Counted from the first letter of the stretch, positions 25,446 through 35,310 are shown. The stretch: DNA of 64,000 nucleotides from Microcoleus vaginatus PCC 9802 (GCA_022701275.1 CP031740.1:4351001-4415000); one strand, 5' to 3'. Notes: generated by a model not told the origin, from the sequence alone. Translations and numbers: made by a program.

Positions 25446-28013
25446 ATGTCAACAGTCAATCGAACACCGCTTATTAGCGTAATTATACCAGCATATAATG
25501 GCGATCGCTACATCGTGCAAGCGGTAGAAAGCGCCCTCGGTCAAACTTTTAATAATTTGGAAATTATAGTGGTAGACGACGGTTCCACAGATCGCACGCA
25601 GCAAGTATTGCAGCCTTATCTTGACAGAATTCGCTACATTTATCAGAAAAACCAAGGAGTAGGAGTTGCCCGAAATCAGGCTTGTCAGCTAGCCAGAGGC
25701 AAGTTTTTAGCGTTTCTAGATGCCGATGACTATTTCTTACCCTCCAAGCTAGAAAAACAAATAGCTTGTTTTGACGCTGACCCCGCATTAGACATGGTGC
25801 AAACAGGTTGGCTGCTAGTCGATGAAACCGGGCGAGAGATTTTTGCTGTCAAGCCTTGGCAGCAAGCACCCGAATTAGATTTAGCCAGCTTTATTATATA
25901 TAAATGTGTGCGTCCGAGTGCGATGATGCTGCGCCGAAAGTGCTGGGAAGATTTGGGTGGTTTCGATTCTCAGTTTCCGCTAGCCGAAGATTTAGATTTT
26001 GCCTTGCGTTTGACTTTAAAGGGGTACAAAGCAGTTTGGTTAGAAGAGATTCTTACCTGTTATCGCCAGCACAATTCTAATATCATGTCAAGCGGTTTGC
26101 CGCTAATGAAGAATACAGAAATTTTGATGAAAGAATTCTTCGAGCGACCTGATTTGCCTGAATCAATCCGCCAGTTAAAAAACCAGGAACACTATCTATC
26201 CTTCAAGTGGCTGGCATGGCGGATGTACCGCGACGGTCATCTAGCAGAGATGGCCCAGTGTTTGGAAAAATCATTGCACTATACGCCTTTTTCGCCCACA
26301 AAAACAGTATTGAATTGGCTGGAAACTTTTAGGATAGCTTCTGAAGAATATGGTGAAAATTTTGACGCTTATTCGCTGAGTAAGTTAGCGGAATGGCAAG
26401 AGATAATTCTGATGGTGATGACTAATCCACCCCAATCTCAACAGGCTTCTATTCCCACACCTTCACCAGCGCGTGAAGCGAAGCGCTCCCGGAGGGAATC
26501 GCACATTTTACTCTACAACACGGACGATCCGGGCGTGGGAGGATTAGCGCAGTATAATCATGCCATTCTCTGTAAGTTAGCCATGTTGGGCTATCGAGTC
26601 ACTTGCGTGCAAACGAAACATTCTAGCCCCTTACTGGAGCGAGAACGAGAGTTAGGTATAAAGCATTTGTGGCTGGATTTTAGCGGTCATAAAGATTTAC
26701 AGCGGGTGTTAAGAAATACTCAGGATGCACGAGAAATTTTTGCGAGTAATAAACCGGATCTGATTATTTTTAGCGATGGCTGGCCCTTTTCTAATTTTGC
26801 AGCAAAACAGGTAGTTATTCAAATGGGAATACCATACATGATGGTGATCGGGTTAGTTATGCCAGAACACGCAACTTTTGCTGGCGGGGATGTAGTGCCT
26901 TATGTAGAAGGAGTGCTTCACCACTGCCTGCAAGCTAGAGCCTTGATTGTTGGCGCTTACGAACATTTGAATTTATTGTGCCAACATTTCAAGTTGCCAA
27001 AAGAGCGAGGACAAGTGATTTACTTGGGGCGTTCTCCTGAATATTTTTTACCTCCTAATGCTGCGGCTCGTCAACGCCTGCGACAAGAAATAAAAATTCC
27101 TGAAGATGCGATTGTCTGTTTCACATCTGCTCGATTGGCCTCGATTAAAGGGCATCGATATCAGATCGAAGCAATCAAGCAGTTGCAGCAGTCTCCTGTG
27201 TGGTCTAAACTATATTTTGTGTGGGCAGGAACTGGTGAGGGAAGCGCTGACAATGTAGAGATAGAATTGAGGGACACTATTAAAGAGTTAGGGGTGAGCG
27301 ATCGCGTGAAGTTGATCGGACAGCGCTGGGATATCCTAGATTGGCTGGATGCTAGCGACATATTCATTTTGACTTCTCTAGCAGATGCAGCGCCTTCTTT
27401 TTCAGTCATGGAAGCGATGGCTAAGGGATTGCCGGTAGTTGCAACGGCTGTGGGCGGTATTCCTGAAGGGCTTGGCGATACTGGGAAATTGTTGCCCGAT
27501 CCGAATACCGATCCAGAGGGAACCGCAAGGGAATTGGCGAAAACTGTAGAAGCTTGGGCGATGAATCCAGAATTACGGGATCAAATAGGTCAAGCTTGCA
27601 AGCAGCGGGCCGAGAAACTATTCAAAGAGGAACGGATGTTGGCAGAGTCGATGGAGGCGATCGAAAAAGCTTTAGTTTGCGATCGCCCAACAGAGTTATT
27701 GGTTAATAAAAAAGAGGTGCAGAGGTCAATGGCGAAAATAGAAAGCCGGGTGTACTACAGCTCTTTAGTGTGGAATGCTTGGCAGGCTTACTGTCAAGAA
27801 GATCTAAGCGGAATGCAGAAGTGGCTTCAAAAATCTTTGACGTACACACCTTTTTTGACTACAGAAACCTTATTAAATTGGGTAGAATATTTTGGCAACT
27901 TTTCCTCCCAGAAAGGGCATAACTTAGATACCTATTCTCTAATTAATTCCGCAGAATGGCAACAATTAGTCGAGCAAGTACAGGGTATTGAATCTGTATT
28001 TTCTGCACGCTAA
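25446..28013 (+). CDS. Glycosyltransferase fusion, GT2-GT4
   Basis: An 855-residue protein. Residues 8-235 form a GT2 (GT-A) domain with VIIPAYNGDRYI, VVDDGSTDRT and the metal motif FLDADDYF. Residues about 355-745 form a GT4 (GT-B) domain with RLASIKGHRYQIEAIK and SLADAAPSFSVMEAMAKGLP. Two related ~75-residue helical modules (about 255-325 and 765-850; patterns such as LAWRMYRDGHLAEM, SLHYTPF, LNWLE, LSKLAEWQEI) follow each catalytic domain. It probably makes two successive linkages in a polysaccharide. A short repeat-derived linker precedes the GT4 domain (see repeat at 26470-26503). Cytoplasmic; no membrane segment. Confidence 0.9.
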   Translation: MSTVNRTPLISVIIPAYNGDRYIVQAVESALGQTFNNLEIIVVDDGSTDRTQQVLQPYLDRIRYIYQKNQGVGVARNQACQLARGKFLAFLDADDYFLPSKLEKQIACFDADPALDMVQTGWLLVDETGREIFAVKPWQQAPELDLASFIIYKCVRPSAMMLRRKCWEDLGGFDSQFPLAEDLDFALRLTLKGYKAVWLEEILTCYRQHNSNIMSSGLPLMKNTEILMKEFFERPDLPESIRQLKNQEHYLSFKWLAWRMYRDGHLAEMAQCLEKSLHYTPFSPTKTVLNWLETFRIASEEYGENFDAYSLSKLAEWQEIILMVMTNPPQSQQASIPTPSPAREAKRSRRESHILLYNTDDPGVGGLAQYNHAILCKLAMLGYRVTCVQTKHSSPLLERERELGIKHLWLDFSGHKDLQRVLRNTQDAREIFASNKPDLIIFSDGWPFSNFAAKQVVIQMGIPYMMVIGLVMPEHATFAGGDVVPYVEGVLHHCLQARALIVGAYEHLNLLCQHFKLPKERGQVIYLGRSPEYFLPPNAAARQRLRQEIKIPEDAIVCFTSARLASIKGHRYQIEAIKQLQQSPVWSKLYFVWAGTGEGSADNVEIELRDTIKELGVSDRVKLIGQRWDILDWLDASDIFILTSLADAAPSFSVMEAMAKGLPVVATAVGGIPEGLGDTGKLLPDPNTDPEGTARELAKTVEAWAMNPELRDQIGQACKQRAEKLFKEERMLAESMEAIEKALVCDRPTELLVNKKEVQRSMAKIESRVYYSSLVWNAWQAYCQEDLSGMQKWLQKSLTYTPFLTTETLLNWVEYFGNFSSQKGHNLDTYSLINSAEWQQLVEQVQGIESVFSAR
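26470..26503 (+). repeat. GC-rich repeat encoding the linker of the GT2-GT4 fusion
   Basis: GCGTGAAGCGAAGCGCTCCC followed by GGAGGGAATCGC looks like a common cyanobacterial intergenic repeat. Here it lies in frame and encodes a basic linker (PAREAKRSRRESH) just before the GT4 domain. The equivalent place in the paralogous protein at 28141-31647 has an unrelated Ser/Thr-rich linker. Confidence 0.5.
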
Positions 28014-28140
28014 AATACCAGATTTACCTTTGAAATTTGGATTGCTGTCAGCAGTACAATTGCATCGGCCTTCCGCCTGACCTCCGTTACATCCGTTACA
28101 GAATCCGTTGCCGAACCCTTCCTGATCACCGATAAAACTC

Positions 28141-31100
28141 ATGCCAATGGCAAATTCGACACCGCGGGTAAGTGTAATTATTCCCGCATATAATGGCGAT
28201 CGCTACATCGGGCAAGCGGTAGAAAGCGTCATCAGCCAAACCTATAAAAACTGGGAAATTATCGTCATAGACGACGGCTCAACCGACGACACCCGCCAAG
28301 CATTGGAGCCTTATTTTGATAAAATTCGCTATGTTTATCAGGAAAACCAAGGAGTAGCTACCGCGAGAAACCGAGGAATTGAGGAATCCCGAGGTGAATT
28401 AATTGCTTTTTTAGATCAAGATGACTTTTTCTTGTCCGATAAGTTAGCTGGACAAGTTGCGTTATTTGACGCTCAGCCATCACTAGGAATTGTTAATAGT
28501 GGCTGGCGAATGGTTAAAGACCAGGGCGAAAGTATTTTCGATGTAACACCCTGGGAATACTTGCCTCAGCTAGACTTAAAAACCTGGATTGTTTATATGC
28601 CCCTACTTCCCAGCGCCATGATGTTTTCACGGCAGTGGCTGGAACGAGTCGGTGGCTTTGATTCTCAGTATGATTCAGTAGATGATGCCGACTTAATCTT
28701 GCGTTTAGCACTATCTGGCTGCGAAGCTGCTTGGTTGCCTCAAGTGACGGTATGCTATCGCCAGCACGGGCAAAATGTGTCCATCCAGAAAGCGCAGAAA
28801 CAAGCAAATCTTGCTATTAAATTAAAGCAAAATTTATTCGCCCGATCGGACTTGCCAGAGGACATCCGTCAATTGGAAAAGCCGGCTTTTTATGAGATTC
28901 TAACATGGATGTCGTGGCAACTTTTCTACAGTGGCTATCCGGTGCAAGCAGTAGATTATTACCAAAAATCTTTCCTTTATACTCCTTACTCGCCAGAAAA
29001 AACAGTAATAGATTGGCTTGGCCGTCTGACTGCAATTTCTAAATCTTACGGAATTGACCCCGACACTCAGTCTTTAAGAAACTTACCAGAATGGAAAAAG
29101 TTAATGGTTAACATACTTCCCCAAAAAATAGTCAGAGTCAGCGTCATCATTCCCACTTACAACAGCGATAGCTACATTGTCAAATCCGTAGAGAGTGTTC
29201 TCAGCCAGACTTATCAAAACTGGGAAATTATCGTCATAGACGATGGTTCAACTGACAACACTCGCCAAGTTTTAGCACCTTACCTCGATTTAATTCAATA
29301 CATATATCAAGATAACCAAGGAGCAGCAATTGCTCGGAATCATGCTTGTAAGTTAGCCCAAGGGGAATTCTTAGCTTTTCTAGATGCTGACGACTTCTTC
29401 TTACCAGAAAAACTAGAAAAACAAGTAGCTTGTTTTGACGCTGATCCCACATTAGATTTGGTGCAAACAGGTTGGCAGATAGTTGGCGACAACGACGAAG
29501 CCATCTATGGAGTAAAGCCTTGGGAAGAAGAACCAAAATTAGATTTAGAAGCCTTTGTTTTCTACAAATCAGTGCGTCCCAGCGCCATGATGCTGCGGCG
29601 AGAGTGGTGGGAACGCTTGGGAGGTTTCGATCCTCGCTTGCCGCCAACCGAAGATTTAGATTTTGTCCTACGTTTAGCTTTAAAAGGCTGCAAGTCAGTT
29701 TGGTTAAAAGAGATATTAACCTGCTATCGTCAGCACGACAGCAATATCATGTCCAACGGCTCCAAATTAATGAAAAATACGGAAATTTTGATGGAGCAGT
29801 TTTTCGCTCGGCCAGACTTACCTCAGCACATCCGTGACTTGAAACGCGCGGAACGTTACAAGTGTTTAGTATGGATAGCATGGCGGATGTACCGCGACGG
29901 ATATTTGCCAGAAATGGTCGAAAGTCTAGAAAAATCTCTGCATTACACTCGTTTGACAGGTACTGAAACTGTTTTTAATTGGTTGGAAACTTTTAAGGGA
30001 GTTTCGGAACAGTACGGCTACAACTTTGATGCCTATGCCTTAACTAATTTACAGGAATGGCAAGACATAGTGGCGATCGCAGCCAACAATCCTTATCAGT
30101 TTCAATCGGCTCCCAGTTCGACTTCTCGGCAGCCAACAAAGCACGTACTCCTGTACACAGAAGACTCAGGAGTCGGCGGTTTGGCTCAGTTTAACCACTC
30201 GCTGATGTGTAAATTAGCTGCGGAGGGCTACCGAGTTACCAGCGTTCAAAGTCAAGCTTCTAATCCTTTAATTACCGAACAAAAACAGCTAGGTATCGAA
30301 CATCTTTGGCTAGAGTTCGACACGATGAAAGAGTTTTTGCGAATTGCTTACAATTTAGATGATGCTAAAAAGATTTACGCCCAGGCTCGACCGGATTTAA
30401 TTATATTTAGTGACGGCTGGCCGATGGCTAACTTTGCAGCCAAACAAGTTGCGATCGAGCAAAATATACCATACATAATCAGTCTGGGTTATATCAATCG
30501 CAATTATGAAACCTTCGATCGCGGCGATCAAATTCCCTATTTCGATGCAGTGGCCTACCAGTACATGGTAGCCAAAGCAGCAGTAGCTGTTTCGCACGAG
30601 AATTTAAACTTGTTCCAAAGTCTATTTAAAGCGCGTCTAGAACGGGGAAAAGTAATCTATTATGGCAGACCAAATAGTTATTTTGAGCCACCGAATCTTT
30701 TCACTCGCCAACGCCTGCGTCAAGAACTAGGAATCCCCGAAAATGCTGTTGTTTGTTTCACGGCGGCGAGATTGACTCCAATTAAAGGATATCAGTATCA
30801 ATTGCAGGCGATCGCCCAATTAAAAAATCGTCCAATATGGCCCCACATTTACTTTGTTTGGGCGGGTCCTGGGTCTACTACTCACGACAATATGGAACCT
30901 GAATTAAGAGCAACTGTGAGCCAATTGGGAGTAGGAGAACAGGTTAAATTCTTAGGACAGCGCTGGGATATTGCCGATTGGCTAGACGCCAGCGACATCT
31001 TTATTTTATCTTCCGAAGCTGAGGGAATGCCACTAGCAATTATGGAAGCCATGGCGAAAGGATTGCCCGTAATTGCCACAGCAGTCAGCGGGATTCCTGA

Positions 31101-31647
31101 AGAATTGGGAGACACGGGAAAGTTGCTCCCCGATCCTACCATCGACCCAGCAGGAACCGTAAAAGAGTTGGTAGAAACGGTGGAAATATGGGCCGAAAAT
31201 CCCGAATCGCGCAGGCTTGCAGGACAAGCGTGCAAAGCGCGAGCCCAAGAACTATTCAAAGAAGAACGGATGCTTCGGGAATATGAAGAAATAATTGAAC
31301 AGGCATTTGTAAGTGATGATGAGAGCGACAGTTTCTCTATTAGTCCGAAACTCCAAAAGCAGGTGCAGCAAGTGGATAGACTGCTGAAATACTATTATTT
31401 AGTGTGGAAGGCTTGGGAGGCTTACGCTCGGGGAGATATGTCCGAGATGGTGAATAATTTGCAATCTGCTTGGGCCTGCACACCTTATTTTACCACAGAA
31501 ACAATCTTTGATTGGGTGAAAAATTTTGGCATTTTTGCTGTGGAAAAAGGGATTAATTTCGATGCCAACGAGCTGATCAACTCCCGATCGTGGCAACAAG
31601 TGATAGAATCAATACAGGGTTTTGAAGTGTTGTCTTCTGTTCGTTAA
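28141..31647 (+). CDS. Glycosyltransferase fusion, GT2-GT2-GT4
   Basis: A 1168-residue paralogue of the preceding protein with a second GT2 domain. GT2a spans about 8-235 (FLDQDDFF), GT2b about 330-560 (VIIPTYNSDSYIV, FLDADDFF) and GT4 about 670-1060 (RLTPIKGYQYQLQAIAQL, SEAEGMPLAIMEAMAKGLP). Three copies of the ~75-residue helical module lie after GT2a, after GT2b and at the C-terminus. GT2b-GT4 is much closer to the GT2-GT4 neighbour than GT2a is, so this gene looks like that neighbour with an extra GT2-module added. Both start 128 bp apart on one strand and are likely one unit for exopolysaccharide synthesis. Confidence 0.9.
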   Translation: MPMANSTPRVSVIIPAYNGDRYIGQAVESVISQTYKNWEIIVIDDGSTDDTRQALEPYFDKIRYVYQENQGVATARNRGIEESRGELIAFLDQDDFFLSDKLAGQVALFDAQPSLGIVNSGWRMVKDQGESIFDVTPWEYLPQLDLKTWIVYMPLLPSAMMFSRQWLERVGGFDSQYDSVDDADLILRLALSGCEAAWLPQVTVCYRQHGQNVSIQKAQKQANLAIKLKQNLFARSDLPEDIRQLEKPAFYEILTWMSWQLFYSGYPVQAVDYYQKSFLYTPYSPEKTVIDWLGRLTAISKSYGIDPDTQSLRNLPEWKKLMVNILPQKIVRVSVIIPTYNSDSYIVKSVESVLSQTYQNWEIIVIDDGSTDNTRQVLAPYLDLIQYIYQDNQGAAIARNHACKLAQGEFLAFLDADDFFLPEKLEKQVACFDADPTLDLVQTGWQIVGDNDEAIYGVKPWEEEPKLDLEAFVFYKSVRPSAMMLRREWWERLGGFDPRLPPTEDLDFVLRLALKGCKSVWLKEILTCYRQHDSNIMSNGSKLMKNTEILMEQFFARPDLPQHIRDLKRAERYKCLVWIAWRMYRDGYLPEMVESLEKSLHYTRLTGTETVFNWLETFKGVSEQYGYNFDAYALTNLQEWQDIVAIAANNPYQFQSAPSSTSRQPTKHVLLYTEDSGVGGLAQFNHSLMCKLAAEGYRVTSVQSQASNPLITEQKQLGIEHLWLEFDTMKEFLRIAYNLDDAKKIYAQARPDLIIFSDGWPMANFAAKQVAIEQNIPYIISLGYINRNYETFDRGDQIPYFDAVAYQYMVAKAAVAVSHENLNLFQSLFKARLERGKVIYYGRPNSYFEPPNLFTRQRLRQELGIPENAVVCFTAARLTPIKGYQYQLQAIAQLKNRPIWPHIYFVWAGPGSTTHDNMEPELRATVSQLGVGEQVKFLGQRWDIADWLDASDIFILSSEAEGMPLAIMEAMAKGLPVIATAVSGIPEELGDTGKLLPDPTIDPAGTVKELVETVEIWAENPESRRLAGQACKARAQELFKEERMLREYEEIIEQAFVSDDESDSFSISPKLQKQVQQVDRLLKYYYLVWKAWEAYARGDMSEMVNNLQSAWACTPYFTTETIFDWVKNFGIFAVEKGINFDANELINSRSWQQVIESIQGFEVLSSVR

Positions 31648-31820
31648 AATTCTTATTTGTAAGTTGCTAGTAAGGAGTTGATTTCTGATTGATTAAAGAG
31701 AGGACTAAACTCCTGACTAGGAATTTACTAATGTTTAACTGGTTCCTAGGCTCGGCCTCGCTTATTTAGTAAATCGGCGAGTGAAATCGCTACTACACAT
31801 ACAAAGTCCGCCTTCGCAAA

Positions 31821-33167
31821 ATGGAGACAATAAAAGATATGCAATTTACCTTCAAGTTCAAACCAATTAATAAACTCCTGCCAATTTGTTTAGCTATTGT
31901 CACTGTTCTGTTAATAGCCTATTTTGGACAGCCAAGAGCGATCGCCCAACTTCGATCGAACGTTACAGTAGATTTTGGACAGCCAGCCACCGGTACAATT
32001 TCCATGAGTGGCATCCTGCACGGAATCGACACTGCCAAACCGCCGGATAGTTCTATCAAACCCTTGCAGCCCAAGCTTTGGCGGGCGGGGAGACTCGATA
32101 TTTACGATCGAGTAATCGCCAGCGGAGCCGAGTTTCAGTTAGTAGTCAGCGACTTGTGGGGCTACGGTAGCAATCCCAATGGCTGGCCCTATCAAAACTA
32201 CCCCGCGTGGGAAGCATTCATCCGACAGTTAGCCCAGCAAAATAAAGGCAAGAAAATTATTTGGGATGTATGGAATGAACCCGATTTAAAAAATCCGTTT
32301 TGGAACGGAAGCAGAGAACAATTCTTTGAAACCTACAAAAGAGCTTACAAAATTTTGCGAGAAGAATTGGGACCGTCAGCAATGATTGGCGGACCGAGCA
32401 TTACCAACTACAACAAAGGATATCTCGCCGCTTTTTTGGATTACTGCAAAGCGAACAAACTGGAAGTAAATTTCCTAGCTTGGCACGAACTCAACGATAC
32501 CATGATCTTATTTGTTGACGACCATGTAATTGATGCTAAACGTAATTTTCAGCAAAGTCCCTCTTACAAGGAACTGAAATTGCAAAAAATTTACGTCAAC
32601 GAAATTGTCGGGAACTTAGCGCAGTACCAGCCGGGGGAAATCTTAGGTTATTTCTATAACTTAGAGTATGCAAAAGCTGATGGTGCTTGCAGAGCTTGTT
32701 GGGAGAGTAAAGGGCCAAATAAAGTTAGCAATTGCTTCAACAATACGCTGAGTGGGATGGTCACGCCTAATAATTTTGAACCGAGAGCCGCTTGGTGGAC
32801 ATACAAAGCTTATGCTGACGGAGTTAATTCGCGGGTGCGGAGTTGGTCAAATAACAATCGCCTTGTCGCTTTAGCCAGCAAGTCAAATCCTGAAGGTAAA
32901 GCACAGATACTTTTAGGTTATTTCGACCCCAATTTTTCCTCAGCAACAACGGTAACATTAAGCCTCGGAAATTTGGAGCAGCTAGGTATTCAAAGAGGTC
33001 AGAAAATCACTCTAAAATTAGAAAAAATCCCCAACAATCAAGAAGGAGCAGTGCCACAGCTTGTCACCGTTAAAGAAGAAAGTTTGTCGGTAACTAGCGG
33101 CAGCTTGGCTTATGTTATCCCTAATTTCAACGTCCACGAAGGCTACTTATTGACGGTTAGCAAGTGA
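31821..33167 (+). CDS. Secreted GH39-like glycoside hydrolase
   Basis: A 448-residue protein with a signal-like hydrophobic segment at about 20-42. The TIM-barrel part has IIWDVWNEPD, giving a candidate acid/base Glu153, and IYVNEIVG with candidate nucleophile Glu261, the clan GH-A arrangement seen in GH39. The C-terminal part (about 360-448) is beta-rich. It may cleave or remodel the polysaccharide made by the two upstream glycosyltransferases. A GGAGA lies 12 nt before an internal ATG at 31839, which may be the real start and would remove six residues. Confidence 0.75.
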   Translation: METIKDMQFTFKFKPINKLLPICLAIVTVLLIAYFGQPRAIAQLRSNVTVDFGQPATGTISMSGILHGIDTAKPPDSSIKPLQPKLWRAGRLDIYDRVIASGAEFQLVVSDLWGYGSNPNGWPYQNYPAWEAFIRQLAQQNKGKKIIWDVWNEPDLKNPFWNGSREQFFETYKRAYKILREELGPSAMIGGPSITNYNKGYLAAFLDYCKANKLEVNFLAWHELNDTMILFVDDHVIDAKRNFQQSPSYKELKLQKIYVNEIVGNLAQYQPGEILGYFYNLEYAKADGACRACWESKGPNKVSNCFNNTLSGMVTPNNFEPRAAWWTYKAYADGVNSRVRSWSNNNRLVALASKSNPEGKAQILLGYFDPNFSSATTVTLSLGNLEQLGIQRGQKITLKLEKIPNNQEGAVPQLVTVKEESLSVTSGSLAYVIPNFNVHEGYLLTVSK

Positions 33168-33199
33168 TATCGTTTTCGGTTGCATCGGAATTATATAGA

Positions 33200-33220
33200 G
33201 GACACGGCACTGCCGTGTCC
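33200..33220. repeat. GACACGGCAsTGCCGTGTC palindrome, copy A
   Basis: A perfect intergenic palindrome followed by CTAC. The sequence before it, GCATCGGAATTATATA, recurs at 49164-49180 before another copy. Lies between convergent genes and may also act as a terminator. Confidence 0.7.
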
Positions 33221-33237
33221 CTACAAATATATAGATT

Positions 33238-33537
33238 TTAGCTGGGAGTATTCAAAGATTTTTGCACCGATTCCAACCACTCTCGGACTGTTTGATTTTC
33301 GGATTGTGGGTCGTAGCAACACCCTAATTCATCGAGGATGAATGCTTCTAAATCGGCAGGGGCGATCGGCATTTGTAGCAGTTTGCTGAGTTCTTGCGAT
33401 GCAGCTTCAACAGTTGTGGGTGGTTCGCTGCTGCGGTAGTTGTTGACTACATCGCTGGGAGTGTCAGCTTCTAATGGCCAGTCTTGGTGAAAGTAGGAAC
33501 TGAAAAATTGGGTTAAATGAGGAAATTGATTGATCAT
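33238..33537 (-). CDS. CdiI-type immunity protein
   Basis: A 99-residue acidic protein of the CdiI_2 immunity type: FPHLTQFFSSYFHQDWPLEA at the start, a middle SQELSKLLQMP, then DELGCCYDPQSENQTVREWLE. Members neutralise toxins of contact-dependent or polymorphic toxin systems. The ATG overlaps the end of the toxin gene by 4 bp, so the two are translated together. It should be cytoplasmic. The pairing with an RNase A-like toxin is the expected partner class, from memory. Confidence 0.8.
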   Translation of the reverse strand: MINQFPHLTQFFSSYFHQDWPLEADTPSDVVNNYRSSEPPTTVEAASQELSKLLQMPIAPADLEAFILDELGCCYDPQSENQTVREWLESVQKSLNTPS

Positions 33538-34073
33538 TGGGGATAGGCTGTGAGAATAAAGTATCCGGGAGGTAAGTTGGCGCTGCGCTGGAGGACGATT
33601 CTCAGGCGAGATGCTGAAGTTGCTTTCGATGCGCGGCGACGCAGAGTAATGCCAATTATTCTGTTGGCGTTGTAGTCGATCGTATAACGATTGCCTCGAC
33701 TTTTCACCCAGGAGTCGATCGCACTTTGATTTCTGTTCATTGCTTCTGCAATAGCCGCTTCGGCGACGGAACGATCAGTAAAAGAAGATGCTGCAGAAAT
33801 TCTCGTTTCCCTTGCGAGTCGCTGTGCTAGTTCTGCTTCTGTTTTACCAACGTGTCTCTCTACAGTGTGTCCTCCTGCTGATTCGTGAAAGTCTAATCCG
33901 CCGCCCGGTATGTTGGGTACAAAAGCTACGGTGGTTTGTGGTATGGTTGAGATTTTCGCTGCAACAACAGTGGCGTAAACACCAGGTATAGCCGATTGGA
34001 ATAATATAATTATTGAGGCGATCGCACAGAGGATACCTAAAAACTTTTTTAGGCGATCGAGTTGATTTTTCAT
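33534..34073 (-). CDS. Exported RNase A-like toxin
   Basis: A 179-residue protein with a signal or anchor segment (about 10-36). The C-terminal domain (about 62-178) resembles the bacterial RNase A toxin domain of CdiA C-termini: GGHTVERHVGKTEAELAQRL, ISAASSFTDRSVAEAAIAEA and the end PPGYFILTAYP. Candidate catalytic residues are His74, Arg85, Thr175 and Tyr177, matching the His/Arg/Thr/Tyr set and spacing I recall for that family. It would cut RNA in a target cell. Unlike CdiA it is a small free-standing protein without a delivery domain. It is followed by its immunity gene. Confidence 0.8.
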   Translation of the reverse strand: MKNQLDRLKKFLGILCAIASIIILFQSAIPGVYATVVAAKISTIPQTTVAFVPNIPGGGLDFHESAGGHTVERHVGKTEAELAQRLARETRISAASSFTDRSVAEAAIAEAMNRNQSAIDSWVKSRGNRYTIDYNANRIIGITLRRRASKATSASRLRIVLQRSANLPPGYFILTAYPQ

Positions 34074-34429
34074 TGCTGTTGAAGGTCTTTCTTATATTTA
34101 TAATAGGTCTTGGCTGTTTTTTTGTCTATTTCTTAATCGACTATTAGTAAGTTAGAAATTGCGCTGTATTCAAATATACTGTCCGCAGTACCCACCCTAC
34201 GGTTAGTTAGAAATTGCGCGCAGCATTTAAATACATGGTGTGCACGGAACACCCTAGGATTATTCCTAAATACACGGTGTCCACGGATCACCCTACGATT
34301 ATTTATAATAATTCGTGATTTCTGGGGTTTACAAAGCTTCACTCACTATGAGAAAATGTTAATAATTCTTTGAAATAATCCCTGATGATTGATGATAAAT
34401 TAATTAATCATCTTTAAAAATGTGACAAA
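34074..34429. other. Intergenic region with tandem repeats
   Basis: Between the divergent toxin and rfbF genes. It holds the repeats at 34151-34303 and should hold both promoters; AT-rich sequence just before 34430 is a likely promoter region for rfbF. No further gene was seen. Confidence 0.45.
34151..34303. repeat. Degenerate tandem repeat, about three units
   Basis: GTTAGAAATTGCGC starts at 34151 and 34206 (55-bp unit); a shortened third unit starts with AAATACACGGTGTCCACGG. Each unit ends with a CACCCTACGATTA-like block. Located in the toxin upstream region. Confidence 0.65.
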
Positions 34430-35203
34430 ATGCAAGTAGTTATCCTAGCTGGCGGTCTCGGTACTCGTCTCAGAGAAGAAACAGAATTTCGTCCCAAACC
34501 CTTAGTTGAGGTGGGGGGACATCCAATTATTTGGCACATCATGAAAATCTATGCACACTACGGTTTCCAAAACTTTATTGTGTGCTTGGGCTATCGCGGC
34601 AACATGATTAAAGAATATTTCCTCAATTATGAAGCCATGAACAATGACTTTACTATCTGTCTGGGACGCCAAAATGCCATCACTTATCACGAGGAACATC
34701 TGGAACAAGATTTTAATGTTACCCTGGCTGAAACTGGCGCGGCAAGCATGACAGGAGGGCGGGTAAAACGGATCGAAAAATATATCGATCGCGAGAATTT
34801 CATGGTGACATACGGCGATGGAGTAGCTGATGTCGATATTGACGCCTTGATGGATTTTCACAAATCTCACGGGAAGCTGGCAACTGTCACCACATTTCGT
34901 CCGATTTCTCGCTTTGGAATTTTGGATGTAGACAGCGATAGCCGCGTAGTTCAATTTTCTGAAAAACCTCAAGTTGACGGCTGGATCAGTATTGGATATA
35001 TGATATTCAACCGCCGGGTATTTGAGTATTTGGGGGGAGATGATTGTATTTTAGAACAAGAGCCGATGCAGCGTTTGGCGGCCGACGGACAATTGATGGC
35101 TTACCGTCATGAGGGTTTCTTCTTTGCGATGGATACTTTTCGAGAATACAAGTATTTAAACGAACTTTGGGATGAAGGAAAGGCTCCTTGGAAAGTTTGG
35201 TAG
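34430..35203 (+). CDS. rfbF: Glucose-1-phosphate cytidylyltransferase
   Basis: A 257-residue nucleotidyltransferase making CDP-glucose, the first step to CDP-dideoxyhexoses. VVILAGGLGTRLREETEFRPKP is the nucleotide-binding motif, followed by LVEVGGHPIIWHIMKIYAHYG, VTYGDGVADVD and the C-terminal FFFAMDTFREYKYLNELW. Length is standard. The usual partner rfbG (CDP-glucose dehydratase) is not adjacent, so the pathway is completed elsewhere or CDP-glucose is used otherwise. Fits the polysaccharide theme of the upstream region. Confidence 0.95.
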   Translation: MQVVILAGGLGTRLREETEFRPKPLVEVGGHPIIWHIMKIYAHYGFQNFIVCLGYRGNMIKEYFLNYEAMNNDFTICLGRQNAITYHEEHLEQDFNVTLAETGAASMTGGRVKRIEKYIDRENFMVTYGDGVADVDIDALMDFHKSHGKLATVTTFRPISRFGILDVDSDSRVVQFSEKPQVDGWISIGYMIFNRRVFEYLGGDDCILEQEPMQRLAADGQLMAYRHEGFFFAMDTFREYKYLNELWDEGKAPWKVW

Positions 35204-35310
35204 TGAGTTAGTTTTGAGGCGGGCTTTTAGGCTCGCTTCATAAGAATTTGAATAAATATAAAGCCGATTATACGTTTATAAAGTACACCCCGCGAGCGAG
35301 CGAGTAGTAG

